Source: Candidatus Hodarchaeota archaeon (GTDB lineage: Archaea > Asgardarchaeota > Heimdallarchaeia > Hodarchaeales > Hodarchaeaceae). From it: a stretch of 59,436 nucleotides of DNA. Both the position numbers and the translations under genes were made by a program. This document shows positions 36,299 through 46,226 of this stretch, piece by piece (within the stretch, counting starts at the first letter, position 1; each line of letters opens with the position of its first letter). The stretch is taken from assembly GCA_016840285.1 (NCBI GenBank), contig JAEOSR010000131.1:1-59436 (forward strand). Reading direction: 5' to 3'. The notes under the pieces are model-generated. The model was given only the letters and a program-made list of their open reading frames with translations, had not been told where the DNA came from and did no database searches.

Positions 36299-38215
36299 AT
36301 GGCTTTTGAAATTGAAAAATGTGAAGGTTGGGGAAGAATGGGACTGGCATTCGGAAAAGATGGCTTTATCACACCAAATATAGTAATGTCATGCTTTTTT
36401 GATGATTTACCCCACTATTCCTTACAACCAATTAAATATCAAAAGAATGTAAATCAACCTGTTTCAAAATTTTGCAATCTAAAAACAAAAGAAGACACGA
36501 ATCTTTCATTTTTTCCATCTTGTTTCACATATCCATCATTACAAATGCAAGGAAAATCCCTAGAGGATATTACCTGCTTTGATGACCTGTTTCCAGTTGA
36601 TATAAATACAGTTTCCGGGTCAAGAGTATCTTTTCACCTTCTCCCTTGGGATTTACCTACAATTCACTTAGATCGATATGATATATACTTGGAAAAGCTT
36701 ATTGAAATTGATGAATCAGAGTTAAATGATCAGACTAAATTGATGTTGAACTTTCCTTTAACACCAGAGATCCTTAATATTAAACTCCCACTTTTAAGAT
36801 CTTCTACAATCGCTGCAGTGTGTCTAGGAGATCTTTCATCTTTATTAACTCATCCATCTCTTTTAATCAAATATTTAACTCGTGTTAAATCATGGACATC
36901 TCCTAATAAAATTTTGTACGCTCCTGCAATTCCTTTAAGCTACATCCCAATTCTAGTTTATCTTGGAATTGATTTTTTAGATCTGCTTTCTCTAGAGATG
37001 TATAAAGCGAATCCTGCAAAACAATCAAATTCAATTCTTGAGCAAAAGGCTACCATTGAATCGTTTATCCAAGTTCTTCAACTTACAAGAAGAGCTCTAT
37101 CAGCATCAAAATTGAGGGACTTAACAAGAATTTTTGCAAACTCATATCCTCCTTTAAAGGCCTTATTGAGAATTAGCGATTCTCAGCTTCCCCTAGAAGA
37201 GGGAACTCCCCTTTATGCACGTACCCTTTATTGTACTGATGAAACGGATTTCACTCGTCCAGAAGTAACACGTTTTCGTGAACGAATAAGAACTCGATAT
37301 TATCCATCACCGCATAGTACTGGCTTTATTTTTCTCCCCTGTTCAGCAAAAAAGCCATATTCACTGTCAAAATCGCATATTATATTTCAAAATGTAATTC
37401 GTCAATCTTTGAAAGGAAAACGTCATTCTGTTGAAAAAATTATCGTAACTAGCCCCTTAGGAGTAGTACCACACAATCTAGAATATTCTTTTCCAGCAGC
37501 ACATTATGATATTCCAGTAACAGGTGACTGGAGTCAAATCGAGAGAAACTATCTAATCCAAGATCTCATAAGTTTATTAACCAAGCTCAAACCATCGATT
37601 CCTCTCGTAGGTTATGTTAATGGAGCAGAGCGAGAAATATTGGAAGAAGCTTGTAAACGAAAGAATCGTCCAATACTCATTTTTAATCAAAATGTAAAAT
37701 CTTTAACCTCAAAGGAAGCATTAAAAGAGTTTTCGACCCTTCTTAAGGAAGCTTTTCTAGACGTTCCCACTACGCCTAGAATCCCCACTCAGCTCACATT
37801 TCTAAGAACAATAGCAGATTTCCAATTTGGAAAGGGAATTGGGTCATTTCTAATTCCTAACGATGTTCGAATTTATGGTCGAAAGGAGCGTGGCCTCCGA
37901 GTTCAGCTTGATGGTGAGCATCTTCTCACATTCCGTCCGGAAACAGGTTATTTAACTTTGTCTCTTATGGCGGGGAGACTTTTATTACACCAAACTTGTA
38001 ATCTAGTCACGTTTGATGGTCAAAAGATTGAGGGTTCTACTATATTCGCAAAAGCCATAATTAGGGCAGATTCAGAGATTCGTCCAAATGATGAAGTTCT
38101 GGTGATTAATAAAGAAGGGGATTTATTAGCAGTTGGGGTCTCACGGCTTTCTGGAGATCTATTAGTCAAGATGGAATATGGAAAAGGAATAAATATTCGT
38201 CAAAAAGTGAAGTAA
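36299..38215 (+). CDS. arcS: Archaeosine synthase subunit ArcS
   Basis: 638 residues, a tRNA-guanine-transglycosylase paralogue that acts on preQ0-modified tRNA at position 15. The ArcS-specific PCSAKKPYS motif is near residue 347, followed by an alpha/beta region with VTSPLGVVPHNLE, HYDIPVTGDW and VGYVNGAERE. The C-terminal 80 residues form a PUA RNA-binding domain (GRKERGLRVQLDGEHLLTF onward). The N-terminal half is a diverged TIM-barrel region. It is immediately followed (1 base) by the radical SAM gene, which is its known partner. Confidence 0.88.
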   Translation: MAFEIEKCEGWGRMGLAFGKDGFITPNIVMSCFFDDLPHYSLQPIKYQKNVNQPVSKFCNLKTKEDTNLSFFPSCFTYPSLQMQGKSLEDITCFDDLFPVDINTVSGSRVSFHLLPWDLPTIHLDRYDIYLEKLIEIDESELNDQTKLMLNFPLTPEILNIKLPLLRSSTIAAVCLGDLSSLLTHPSLLIKYLTRVKSWTSPNKILYAPAIPLSYIPILVYLGIDFLDLLSLEMYKANPAKQSNSILEQKATIESFIQVLQLTRRALSASKLRDLTRIFANSYPPLKALLRISDSQLPLEEGTPLYARTLYCTDETDFTRPEVTRFRERIRTRYYPSPHSTGFIFLPCSAKKPYSLSKSHIIFQNVIRQSLKGKRHSVEKIIVTSPLGVVPHNLEYSFPAAHYDIPVTGDWSQIERNYLIQDLISLLTKLKPSIPLVGYVNGAEREILEEACKRKNRPILIFNQNVKSLTSKEALKEFSTLLKEAFLDVPTTPRIPTQLTFLRTIADFQFGKGIGSFLIPNDVRIYGRKERGLRVQLDGEHLLTFRPETGYLTLSLMAGRLLLHQTCNLVTFDGQKIEGSTIFAKAIIRADSEIRPNDEVLVINKEGDLLAVGVSRLSGDLLVKMEYGKGINIRQKVK

Positions 38216-38216
38216 A

Positions 38217-39314
38217 GTGCCTCTGCAAAGGAACCCATTATTAGGGGAGAAAATTTTTGAACTCCGTCACGAATTTCTAAAAAAACGTGCCTCTGATTTT
38301 ACGCCAAAGTTATGGAGTACTATTACAGAAACAAGACAGCACATTGTTATCGTAATGGTAGTACCAACTCGAGGATGCAGCTGGGCTTTTTCGGAAGCTG
38401 GAGGATGTTCTGTCTGTGGTTACATAAATGATTCTTCCTATGAGCAACCCATCCCAGAAGACAGAATTCTTAGAGAAATTGATAATTCTCTAAGTCAAGT
38501 TGACTCTAATAAACCCATTGAGTTTAAGCTGTATAATTCTGGTAGTTTTTTTGATAAAAAAGATGTTCCAGAGAAATTACGAATAAAAATTCTTGAAAAA
38601 ATTAAGAATAATTCTGGCATCTTTAGATTAAGTGTTGAAAGTAGGCCAGAATTTCTCATAAATTATCTTAAAGTTATTAAAGAAATTCAAAAGATGTTAG
38701 AACCTATTCAACTAGAAATCGGAGTAGGTCTTGAAAGTTCGAACAACACTATCTTGAAAGATTGCTGGAACAAAGGATTTTCTATAGAAGACTATAAACA
38801 AAGTGTACAGATAGTTCGATCACTGAATATTCGATTAAAAAGTTATATTCTTATAAAACCTCCATTTTTAACAGAAAAAGAGGCAATTAATGATGCAATA
38901 AATTCAAGTCGTGATGCAATAACCATAGGGACTGATATAATTTCTTTCAATCCCTGCAATATACAAAATGGAACACTAGTCAACCATTTACACAAACGAG
39001 ACCGTTACCAGCCTCCATGGATATGGTCTGTGTTATATATAGTAAAAACAATTCGAGACCAGTTCCCTAAAATCGAGATAATTTGCGAACCAACTGCAGG
39101 AGGAAAGCAACGAGGAACTCACAATTGCGGAAAATGCGATAAAACAGTAATTGACCTTATTAACAAGATTATTAATAAAGAAAAGATACCTGATGATCTT
39201 TCTAGAATCTGTTCTTGTTTCTTAAAATGGGAAGTTCTGGTAGGGACTCCAATTGAGACATTTCGTGTAAGAAATCTATCACGATTACGACGATTTGATC
39301 CTCTAAATGAGTAA
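38217..39314 (+). CDS. Radical SAM archaeosine synthase subunit RaSEA
   Basis: 365 residues. A cysteine cluster CSWAFSEAGGCSVCGYIND near residues 59-78 supplies the [4Fe-4S]-binding CxxC plus an upstream Cys, in the Elp3-like/TIGR01210 style, followed by a radical-SAM TIM barrel. A glutamate-rich IGVGLESS is near residue 175, and three further Cys lie near the C-terminus (CGKCDK, CSCF). It pairs with ArcS to convert preQ0-lysine tRNA to archaeosine. Its GTG start lies one base after the arcS stop codon, consistent with translational coupling. It is convergent with dnaJ. Confidence 0.85.
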   Translation: MPLQRNPLLGEKIFELRHEFLKKRASDFTPKLWSTITETRQHIVIVMVVPTRGCSWAFSEAGGCSVCGYINDSSYEQPIPEDRILREIDNSLSQVDSNKPIEFKLYNSGSFFDKKDVPEKLRIKILEKIKNNSGIFRLSVESRPEFLINYLKVIKEIQKMLEPIQLEIGVGLESSNNTILKDCWNKGFSIEDYKQSVQIVRSLNIRLKSYILIKPPFLTEKEAINDAINSSRDAITIGTDIISFNPCNIQNGTLVNHLHKRDRYQPPWIWSVLYIVKTIRDQFPKIEIICEPTAGGKQRGTHNCGKCDKTVIDLINKIINKEKIPDDLSRICSCFLKWEVLVGTPIETFRVRNLSRLRRFDPLNE

Positions 39315-39320
39315 ATCCAG

Positions 39321-40481
39321 TTATTTCGAAGAGAAAAGAGTTTTAAAGAGCGCATCATTTCCCTCAAAAACATAATCTCTATCAATTGACTTCTCAAGTT
39401 CGTTTAATACTTTTTTAGATATTTTATTCAATTTTTTAGGAAACTTCACGATAATTCCTACGTGCATATCTCCTCTCTGGGAGCTATTTGGATATGGAGC
39501 ACCTTTATTACGAAGTGTAATAATTTTTCCATGTTCTGTTCCAGGATCAATTTTAATTGTTTCTTTCCCATTTATGGTTGGAACTTCAACCTTTGTACCT
39601 AGAATAGCATCGATAAAACTGATAGGATATTCCATAAGAATATCAGAACCTTTTCTATAGAAAAACGGATGTTCATCTACTGAAATGACAAGAAAAAGAT
39701 CTCCTGGTGGCCCTCCTAATTCTCCTAGTCTTCCCTCTCCTTGAATGACAACTCGCATGCCGCTGTCTACTCCTGCAGGAATATCAGCAGAAACTGTACG
39801 GAATTGCTTTACCTTCCCAATCCCATCACAAGTTTTACATTCAGCACCTTTAGGTGTATTTCTGCCTTCGCCATGACATTTAGGACATGTAGATATATTC
39901 ACAATCTGACCAAATGCCGAACGTTGAATTCTTCGGATTTCTCCAGTTCCCTGGCATGTATTACAATCTGTCTGTGATTTTCCTTCTTTTACTTTCGTGC
40001 CATGACAAGTTGGACACTGCGCCCAATTAGGAACTTTGATTTTCTTTTTCAATCCATTCATTGCTTCATCAAAGGAAATCTCTAGGTTTAAGCGTACATC
40101 CTGCCCTCGTCTCGCTCTAGGACGAGATGTTCTGGCACGAGAGCCCCCACCAAAAGCACTGAATAAATCATCGAAAATCCCAAGGCCGCCAAAGAGATCA
40201 TCAAAACTAATTCCAGAGAAATCTCTAAATGGGGTTCCTGACAATCCAGCATGACCAAAACGATCATAGGTAGCACGTTTGTCGTCTTCTGAAAGAATAT
40301 CAAAAGCTTCAGCTACTTCTTTGAATTTCTCTTCAGCATCTGGATCTTCAGGGTTCATATCAGGATGATATTTCCTAGCAAGCTTACGAAATGCCTTTTT
40401 TATCGTTTTTAGATCAGCATCTCTTGCTACTCCTAAGACTTCGTAATAATCTCTTTGTGTCTTCTCGCTCAGCACAGTCAC
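39321..40481 (-). CDS. dnaJ: DnaJ (Hsp40) co-chaperone
   Basis: 386 residues, class-A DnaJ. The J domain is at residues 9-75 with HPD in KYHPDMNPE. A Gly/Phe-rich linker follows (GLFGG-type, near 90-110). Four CxxCxGxG-type zinc motifs come next (CPTCHGTK, CNTCQGTG, CPKCHGEG, CKTCDGIG), then two C-terminal substrate-binding beta domains. Stimulates DnaK ATPase and delivers unfolded clients. It is the last gene of the grpE-dnaK-dnaJ run and ends seven bases before the RaSEA stop codon on the other strand. Confidence 0.96.
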   Translation of the reverse strand: MTVLSEKTQRDYYEVLGVARDADLKTIKKAFRKLARKYHPDMNPEDPDAEEKFKEVAEAFDILSEDDKRATYDRFGHAGLSGTPFRDFSGISFDDLFGGLGIFDDLFSAFGGGSRARTSRPRARRGQDVRLNLEISFDEAMNGLKKKIKVPNWAQCPTCHGTKVKEGKSQTDCNTCQGTGEIRRIQRSAFGQIVNISTCPKCHGEGRNTPKGAECKTCDGIGKVKQFRTVSADIPAGVDSGMRVVIQGEGRLGELGGPPGDLFLVISVDEHPFFYRKGSDILMEYPISFIDAILGTKVEVPTINGKETIKIDPGTEHGKIITLRNKGAPYPNSSQRGDMHVGIIVKFPKKLNKISKKVLNELEKSIDRDYVFEGNDALFKTLFSSK

Positions 40482-40514
40482 CTAGCTTTGATTTCTAATT
40501 TCTGAGATCGTTGT

Positions 40515-42368
40515 TTATTCATCGTCCACTATCTCATAATCAACATCAACAACTTCAGATTCATCTGTTCCGCCTGGAGCTCCTTGAAAACCTGATGGAC
40601 CAGCCTGCTGAGCTTGGGTTTGAGCCTGTTGAGCTGCTTGTTGTGCATATAGTTTTTGAGCGAGTTCATGCGTAACTTTCTCCAATTCTTCACTTTGAGT
40701 TTTAATCTCAGAAATATTACCTGCTGTTAATGCATTTTTCACAGCTTCGATTTGTTTCTCAGCTCTTGAGCGCAAATCAGCTTCAACTTGGTCACCCAAA
40801 TCTTTTATGAGTTTCTCAGATTGATATACTAATGAATCGGCCTTGTTACGTGTCTCTGCTTCTTCAAGTCGCTTTGCATCTTCTTCTTCATAATTCGAAG
40901 CTTCTTGAACCATCCGATCGAAATCCTTCTCTGTGAGTCCACTTTCACTCTTTATGGTTATCTGTTGCACATTACCAGTTCCAAGATCTTTTGCAGAGAC
41001 ATCGACAATTCCATTCGCATTAATATCGAAAGTTACTTCTATTTGCGGAATTCCTCGGGGAGCAGGAGGGATACCGACTAATTGAAAGCGACCTAGAGTA
41101 ATATTATTTGATGCCATCTTACGTTCACCTTGTAATACATGAACCTCGACAGATGGCTGATTATCTGCCGCTGTAGAGAATATTTGGCTTTTTTTAGTGG
41201 GGATAGTAGTATTTCTTTCTATCAATCTTGTAAATACTCCACCTAATGTCTCTATACCAAGTGAAAGAGGAGTCACATCAAGTAACAACACATCTTTTAC
41301 TTCCCCCATCAAGATACCTGCCTGAATTGCAGCACCTAGAGCAACACACTCATCAGGATTAATCTCCTTTGTTAACTCTTTGTTGAAGTAAGTTTTTAAC
41401 GCAGATTGAACAGCAGGCACTCTAGTTGAACCACCTACAAGTAGTATTTTGTCAATATCAGAGGGTTGTAGTTTTGAATCTGCCATTGCTTGGCGAGTTG
41501 GGCCCATAGCAGCTTCAATCAGATCAGCTATCATTATCTCGAACTTAGAACGTGATAATGTAAGATTTAGGTGTTTGGGGCCCGTATTATCAGCATAAAT
41601 GTATGGTAGATTTATATCAGCAGATGTTTTCTGTGATAGTTCAATTTTGGCTTGTTCGGCTGCATCCTGTAAGCGTTGCTTTGCCATTGGATCATTTGAG
41701 AGATCTAACCCGCTTTGTTTCTTGAATTCTTCGATCATCCAATCCATAATTCGTTGGTCAAAATCATCACCACCAAGACGATTATTCCCTGAAGTAGCCT
41801 TTACCTCGAAAACACCTTCTGATAATTCCAGGATTGAAACATCAAATGTACCTCCTCCCAAATCAAAGACTAAAACGGTTTGTTCTTCCTGTTTATCAAT
41901 TCCATAAGCCAATGAGGCACTTGTTGGCTCATTGATAATTCGTAATACTTCTAGTCCTGCTATTCGTCCAGCGTCCTTGGTAGCTTGCCTCTGTGAGTCG
42001 GAAAAGTATGCTGGAACTGTGATAACAGCTTGTTTTATGGATTCGCCTAAATATGCCTCTGCGTCTCGTTTAAGTTTCTGGAGAATCATCGCACTGATCT
42101 CAGGTGGCTTGTAATCTTTTCCATCAATAGTCACAGTGTACGTAGTACCCATTTCTCTCTTTATGGACCGTACCGTACGTTCAGGGTTTGATACAGCCTG
42201 TCTTCTGGCTAAAATGCCTACTACTCGTTCTCCTTCCTTTGTAACCGTAACTACTGAAGGAGTGATTCTCTGTCCTTCTGCATTTGGAATAATCTTCGCT
42301 TTTCCGCCTTCTATAGTAGCAATAGCAGAAAAGGTCGTTCCTAAATCTATACCAATTGGTTTTGCCAT
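40515..42368 (-). CDS. dnaK: DnaK (Hsp70) chaperone
   Basis: About 617 residues. The nucleotide-binding domain starts [12 protein letters not shown], then has [13 protein letters not shown] and [12 protein letters not shown]. The substrate-binding domain has the [14 protein letters not shown] start and a [14 protein letters not shown] loop. The tail is Gln/Ala- and Glu/Asp-rich, ending in an acidic [17 protein letters not shown] segment. I chose the ATG at 42368, which overlaps the grpE stop codon region and gives the usual N-terminus; an upstream start adds five residues. Hsp70 is patchy in archaea and is usually taken as acquired from bacteria. Confidence 0.97.
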   Translation of the reverse strand: MAKPIGIDLGTTFSAIATIEGGKAKIIPNAEGQRITPSVVTVTKEGERVVGILARRQAVSNPERTVRSIKREMGTTYTVTIDGKDYKPPEISAMILQKLKRDAEAYLGESIKQAVITVPAYFSDSQRQATKDAGRIAGLEVLRIINEPTSASLAYGIDKQEEQTVLVFDLGGGTFDVSILELSEGVFEVKATSGNNRLGGDDFDQRIMDWMIEEFKKQSGLDLSNDPMAKQRLQDAAEQAKIELSQKTSADINLPYIYADNTGPKHLNLTLSRSKFEIMIADLIEAAMGPTRQAMADSKLQPSDIDKILLVGGSTRVPAVQSALKTYFNKELTKEINPDECVALGAAIQAGILMGEVKDVLLLDVTPLSLGIETLGGVFTRLIERNTTIPTKKSQIFSTAADNQPSVEVHVLQGERKMASNNITLGRFQLVGIPPAPRGIPQIEVTFDINANGIVDVSAKDLGTGNVQQITIKSESGLTEKDFDRMVQEASNYEEEDAKRLEEAETRNKADSLVYQSEKLIKDLGDQVEADLRSRAEKQIEAVKNALTAGNISEIKTQSEELEKVTHELAQKLYAQQAAQQAQTQAQQAGPSGFQGAPGGTDESEVVDVDYEIVDDE

Positions 42369-42369
42369 A

Positions 42370-43026
42370 TTATTTCTCACCATCTGTCTTTGTTTTGGCT
42401 ATTACAACTTTTGTTGGACGTAATACTATAGAGTTCAACAAATATCCGATTTGAACTTCCTCTAGAATAATATCATCTTCAGTTTCCGAATCAGGTTTCA
42501 CAAAAACAACTTCATGGAAGTTTGGATCGAATTTCTCCCCAATAGCTGGGATTTTTTTGATACCTTCGTTTTTTAAAATCGTCTTAAACTGTTTATGAAC
42601 CGCGTGAAAACCATCAACTAGTGATTCATGAGTCGTTGACTTATCAATGGATATTTCAGCTTCTGCTTTTTCAAAGCTGTCAGCAAGATCGACAAGCTTA
42701 AGTAAAAGCCTTTCATTCGCTTGCTTCACAATCCTAGTTCGTTCTGTTCGTGTCCGTTTTTCCAAGTTTTCATAATCGGCTAAAGCACGCATGTAATTTT
42801 TCTGTGCTTTATCATACAGTTCATCTTTCTCTTCAAGCTGTTTGTAAACACGTTCTAGTTCATCAAACAGTTCTTTATTTGCGGCTCTTTCAGTTAAACC
42901 TGAGATTGATACTTGCTTAGTCTCAGTGTTCTGAGGAGTCTTATCTTCAGTTGTTTCGATCTGATAATCAATATCAACAATTTCTTCTTCGTTTTCATTA
43001 GAGTTCTTAGAGTTTTTTTGGCTCAT
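42370..43026 (-). CDS. grpE: GrpE nucleotide-exchange factor
   Basis: 218 residues. An acidic N-terminal tail is followed by a long coiled coil (residues 60-120, [20 protein letters not shown]), then the GrpE core with [30 protein letters not shown] and, near the C-terminus, [21 protein letters not shown]. The last motif (GY-x5-LRPA/TxVxV) is the family hallmark. It drives ADP release from DnaK. It sits between the regulator gene and dnaK, with no gap to dnaK. Confidence 0.93.
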   Translation of the reverse strand: MSQKNSKNSNENEEEIVDIDYQIETTEDKTPQNTETKQVSISGLTERAANKELFDELERVYKQLEEKDELYDKAQKNYMRALADYENLEKRTRTERTRIVKQANERLLLKLVDLADSFEKAEAEISIDKSTTHESLVDGFHAVHKQFKTILKNEGIKKIPAIGEKFDPNFHEVVFVKPDSETEDDIILEEVQIGYLLNSIVLRPTKVVIAKTKTDGEK

Positions 43027-43036
43027 TGTAGATACC

Positions 43037-43774
43037 TCATTCTGGTTTTACACTCAGTGTTGATTCTAACTTGTTCATTAAACGAATACCTTTTTTTGGT
43101 AGTAAGTGTTTTTCATGTAATCTCCGTAATGACGCTAAAAGTTCGGGCCGCTCAGTTTCGATTTCTTTTTGGATTAAATCAATGGTTATAGGAGCTGAAC
43201 TTGAGAAAATAGTATAAGCAAGTTCTCTATCTTTCCGATGTGCGTCACCCTCAAGTTTCATTGAAATTGTTTCATTTAATTCGCCAGTAATCGTAAGTTT
43301 TCTGCTTATTAGAAATGTCTCGATAGATCCAAGTTGCTCAAGTACAGCATTTAATCTGCTAATTTTTTGCTCGAAGTCAATATCTCCTCTTTCTAATGCT
43401 TCCAATACGTTAATTGATAAATCCCTGCTTAGAGATTCGACATGATCAAGGGGAGATCGGGCTGAACGAGGTTCTCCGATTGATATCTCGAAAACATCGA
43501 AATTAAAAGAATGTTGGCTTAGAGTGATTCTTACTGTAAGATTTTTTTCGATACGATAGAGTTTTCTTGCCAGGCCTTTAGACCCTTCTACTAATTGATC
43601 TTGAACAATCCATCCCTTTTCTAATAAGCATTGAAGATGTCTTTGTATTGATTGCTGCGATTTTCCCAGTTCCTGCGCAAGTTGAAAGAGATATTTTGGT
43701 TCATGTGCAATTGAACGTAGAATTTCACGACGCGTATCGTTACTAATTAAGTCAAAAAATTCTTTTTCGTCCAC
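43037..43774 (-). CDS. ArsR-like winged-helix regulator of the heat-shock operon
   Basis: 245 residues. The N-terminal winged helix is at residues 5-75 with the order FFDLISNDTRREILRSIAHEP, QLAQELGKSQQSIQRHLQCL and GWIVQDQL, an ArsR-type fold. The C-terminal 165 residues are alpha/beta and helical, possibly for ligand or cofactor sensing. It is the first gene of a run with grpE, dnaK and dnaJ (10 bases before grpE), so autoregulation of the chaperone operon is likely. Heat-shock regulators of this general kind are known in archaea; direct equivalence is inferred from context. Confidence 0.75.
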   Translation of the reverse strand: MDEKEFFDLISNDTRREILRSIAHEPKYLFQLAQELGKSQQSIQRHLQCLLEKGWIVQDQLVEGSKGLARKLYRIEKNLTVRITLSQHSFNFDVFEISIGEPRSARSPLDHVESLSRDLSINVLEALERGDIDFEQKISRLNAVLEQLGSIETFLISRKLTITGELNETISMKLEGDAHRKDRELAYTIFSSSAPITIDLIQKEIETERPELLASLRRLHEKHLLPKKGIRLMNKLESTLSVKPE

Positions 43775-43835
43775 AGGAAGGAAGGCTCCCTTGTAATTAA
43801 TTCTATCTGTCTATAGAAGCGATAAAAGAATTACT

Positions 43836-43958
43836 TTAAATATATATCAGCTAACCTGTTAATATTAGCTATCCTGTTGACTATTTATTTCTTTTAAGAA
43901 TGAGGTTGTCAATTACTATTATCACTACTAGGATAGTTAGCTGACTTGATAGCTAACC
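43836..43958 (-). promoter_or_regulatory. Promoter and operator-like repeats of the heat-shock operon
   Basis: On the minus strand a TATATATTTAAA box lies at 43836-43847. Immediately upstream stand two direct repeats, AACAGGTTAGCT (43849-43860) and AACAGGATAGCT (43867-43878), 18 bases apart. Further upstream GTTAGCT and AGCTAAC form an inverted pair (43936-43957, 8-base spacer). The recurring core is AGG(A/T)TAGCT, four copies in about 110 bases. The layout fits binding sites of the adjacent regulator or of a heat-shock factor. Confidence 0.55.
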
Positions 43959-43972
43959 TGAAATTTCAGGTT
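43955..43972. terminator. Perfect 18-base palindrome after the coiled-coil gene
   Basis: AACCTGAAATTTCAGGTT is fully self-complementary and directly abuts the stop codon of the minus-strand coiled-coil gene. It could be the transcript end of that gene, or part of the operator array, since its CAGGTTAGC continuation supplies one copy of the repeat core. Confidence 0.45.
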
Positions 43973-44927
43973 ATTCCTCTTCCTCTCTATCAGGGCTTGA
44001 ATCAAGAAAATCAGGATTTTGTGTCATTAAAATTCTCATTTCTTCAATTGAAAGGGTTTTCTTTTTTGTTTGACTTAGCTTTTTACGGATTTTAGCACTT
44101 TGTTCCTCGAGCATTTCAGCAGTAGCTCTATCTCTTTCGACTTGGACTCGCTCCTTACGGATACGACTCTGCTCTCTGAGGATACTCGATTTTTCCCGAA
44201 GGATTTTATTTAATGCACGAAATTCCTCACGCAATCCTCGGATTTCCTCTACTTTTTCCAAGAACTCTTTATGTCTACGATCAGCTTCATCTTTTGCTCG
44301 CTTCCCTGCTTCATATAGTTCAGTCAATTGTTGATGCGATTTTTGTGATTTTTCGACTAATTCAGAGAAATCCTTCCAGCTATGATCAAGAAATCCTCGA
44401 AGATTATCTATCTCACGATTAAGCTCTTTTCGCGCTTTTAATTTCTCTTCTGATACGGATATTTCCCCTAATTGTTCCATCAGATTGTTAACTTGTTCTG
44501 TTAGCAGTCTTTCTTCTGCTATTCCCATAGAAGGAGTTGTCTGAATTTTCCAATCTAATTTGTCAATCCGCTTACGAATGCTTTTTGAATGTCTGATCTC
44601 TTTCTCATCAATGTCCATTGATTTAATTTCAGCATGTAATAACTTAACTTGCTCAATAAGCCCTTTCATTTCCTCAAGGACACTACGGCGAACCATTTTT
44701 AATTCTTGGATAGCACGATTGTTTTTATCTCGTAGCTCTTTAAGCTCCTTTACCTGAGCGAAATTTTCTGAAGCTACAGTATTTAGTTCATCTCTTTCCG
44801 TACGATTTTGATTGCGTTCTCGTTCCAGATTTCGAAGATTACTAAGTAATTGAGATTTCTGGTTTCGGAGTTGAATGATTTCATCTTTCAAAATCCTAAG
44901 GTCATGAACTTCAAAGGCCTTGGCCAT
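43971..44927 (-). CDS. COG1340-type coiled-coil protein
   Basis: About 318 residues, nearly all heptad-repeat coiled coil. The middle has the conserved WKIQTTPSMGIAEERLL segment seen in archaeal COG1340 proteins (compare W-x-x-Q-T/N-x-x-x-x-x-EE). Charged ends include an EEMRILMTQN region near the C-terminus. The family is widespread in archaea and has no defined biochemical role, although it is often discussed beside chromosome or chaperone functions. The ATG at 44927 is preferred over a GTG three codons upstream. Confidence 0.75.
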   Translation of the reverse strand: MAKAFEVHDLRILKDEIIQLRNQKSQLLSNLRNLERERNQNRTERDELNTVASENFAQVKELKELRDKNNRAIQELKMVRRSVLEEMKGLIEQVKLLHAEIKSMDIDEKEIRHSKSIRKRIDKLDWKIQTTPSMGIAEERLLTEQVNNLMEQLGEISVSEEKLKARKELNREIDNLRGFLDHSWKDFSELVEKSQKSHQQLTELYEAGKRAKDEADRRHKEFLEKVEEIRGLREEFRALNKILREKSSILREQSRIRKERVQVERDRATAEMLEEQSAKIRKKLSQTKKKTLSIEEMRILMTQNPDFLDSSPDREEEE

Positions 44928-45099
44928 ATACAACACACCATTAGGAATTAAATAAGCAGTGATTAATAATTTTGTGAGAATGTCAGCAGAAAAATCCTAC
45001 AAACCGTATGTTAAGGAAAAAAAACCCAATATAAAATATCTTTGATTGAATCTAATTCGGGTTTCAAAAAAAATAATTAAGTCTTTGAGTTAATGAACT

Positions 45100-45126
45100 G
45101 CCTACCGCTAAAGGAAATGGGCTTCC
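45100..45126 (-). repeat. Degenerate IS605-type right-end hairpin
   Basis: On the minus strand the sequence reads GAGGAAGCCCA then a damaged hairpin and TAGGCAG. Related to the better-preserved copy at 50840-50875, it is the right end of the tnpB pseudogene just upstream of it. Confidence 0.5.
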
Positions 45127-45829
45127 TCATTCACCAACAGTACTTGCTCGGACAAATGGAATCTGATCTAGCCGATTGATTAATTCAGTCTTCGTCTGAG
45201 CAGTGGTACTTGTCTCCCGAGGCGTAACTTTGATGTGTTCCGCACCTAGCTCATTATTCAAATAAGAATGATTATTTTTAAGAAGCCCGATCTTTTCAAT
45301 GCTTTTTGAGGCATTATAATTTCGGTCCATTATTAATGAACAGGATAGACATTTAAAAGTACGATTTAATCATTCAAATTGGTCTTTCAGAATCGTTCCA
45401 CAGTTATGGCAACATTTGGTGGTAGCAGTCCACTGACCCACTGGACATGGTGTCAAGGCTTTTTTCTCTAAAGTTCTGAGTAATGCACCAAGGTTCGTGT
45501 TCAATATCTTGCTTCCCCACAAGCGTTGCCAATTTTTGATGGGATCTTCCTGATAACAGATCAACTGATAACTGGTTGTAAGTATATGAGTTATTTTGTT
45601 GAAAGATATCTTCACTCGCAAGAATGGCGTTACTAAACCATTTAGCTTGAAGAAAGAGTTGTTGTGAATGGTGGAGTGCCTGCTTAGAGAGTTTAGATTT
45701 ATCAACTTTGACTTGAAAGACACGAAAAAGTTGGTGTTTCCGTTTTTCACGCGTAGCTTTAAGTAAGGCTCTTATTTGTTCATTTTTCTGGAACTGGTGA
45801 CCTTGTTGGGATGAGGAACCGATGGTCAA
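45127..45829 (-). pseudogene. Internally deleted tnpB
   Basis: Three minus-strand frames each carry part of a TnpB. The N-terminal part has REKRKHQLFRVFQVKVDKSK and LFLQAKWFSNAIL. Further on, in another frame, the zinc-ribbon region reads CPVGQWTATTKCCHNCG. In a third frame the tail reads MDRNYNASKSI and ends in IPFVRASTVGE. The frame shifts, and most of the RuvC core, including its first Asp and Glu, is missing. The gene cannot encode an active nuclease. Confidence 0.8.
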
Positions 45830-46226
45830 GAAGTAAACACCAATAGTATCCTTAGAATTATTCGATATCTACTCTTATGAAGATCTCCTCAGATTAAAAA
45901 ACTTTATAAGACCGCTTTAGAAATTAAAGTACTCATTTTACTTTGTTTTCATGCCTAAATAGGATTAACAACTTTCCCTACACGTTTTCATGGGTGTGAT
46001 TTATGTATGAACATAATAAGAGCAATTTGTCTCACAGGTCACACAATTGAGCCATCATACTCCATCAAAGGTAAGATTGATTTATTCCAGTAAAAATTGC
46101 ATAATTTGTATTAAAAGATACCAAAAACTCCTTATCATTGATCTAAAACTTGTTAAGTACTAAATTTTGTCAACACAAGATCTTTAATAGGAAAAAATTA
46201 ATTAAATTTGTATTTGTGGAATTATC
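45830..46226. other. AT-rich gene-free stretch
   Basis: About 400 bases between the tnpB pseudogene and the HAD gene. I see no coding region and no tnpA fragment. It would hold the left end of the IS element and the promoter of the HAD gene, but I cannot point to either. Confidence 0.35.
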
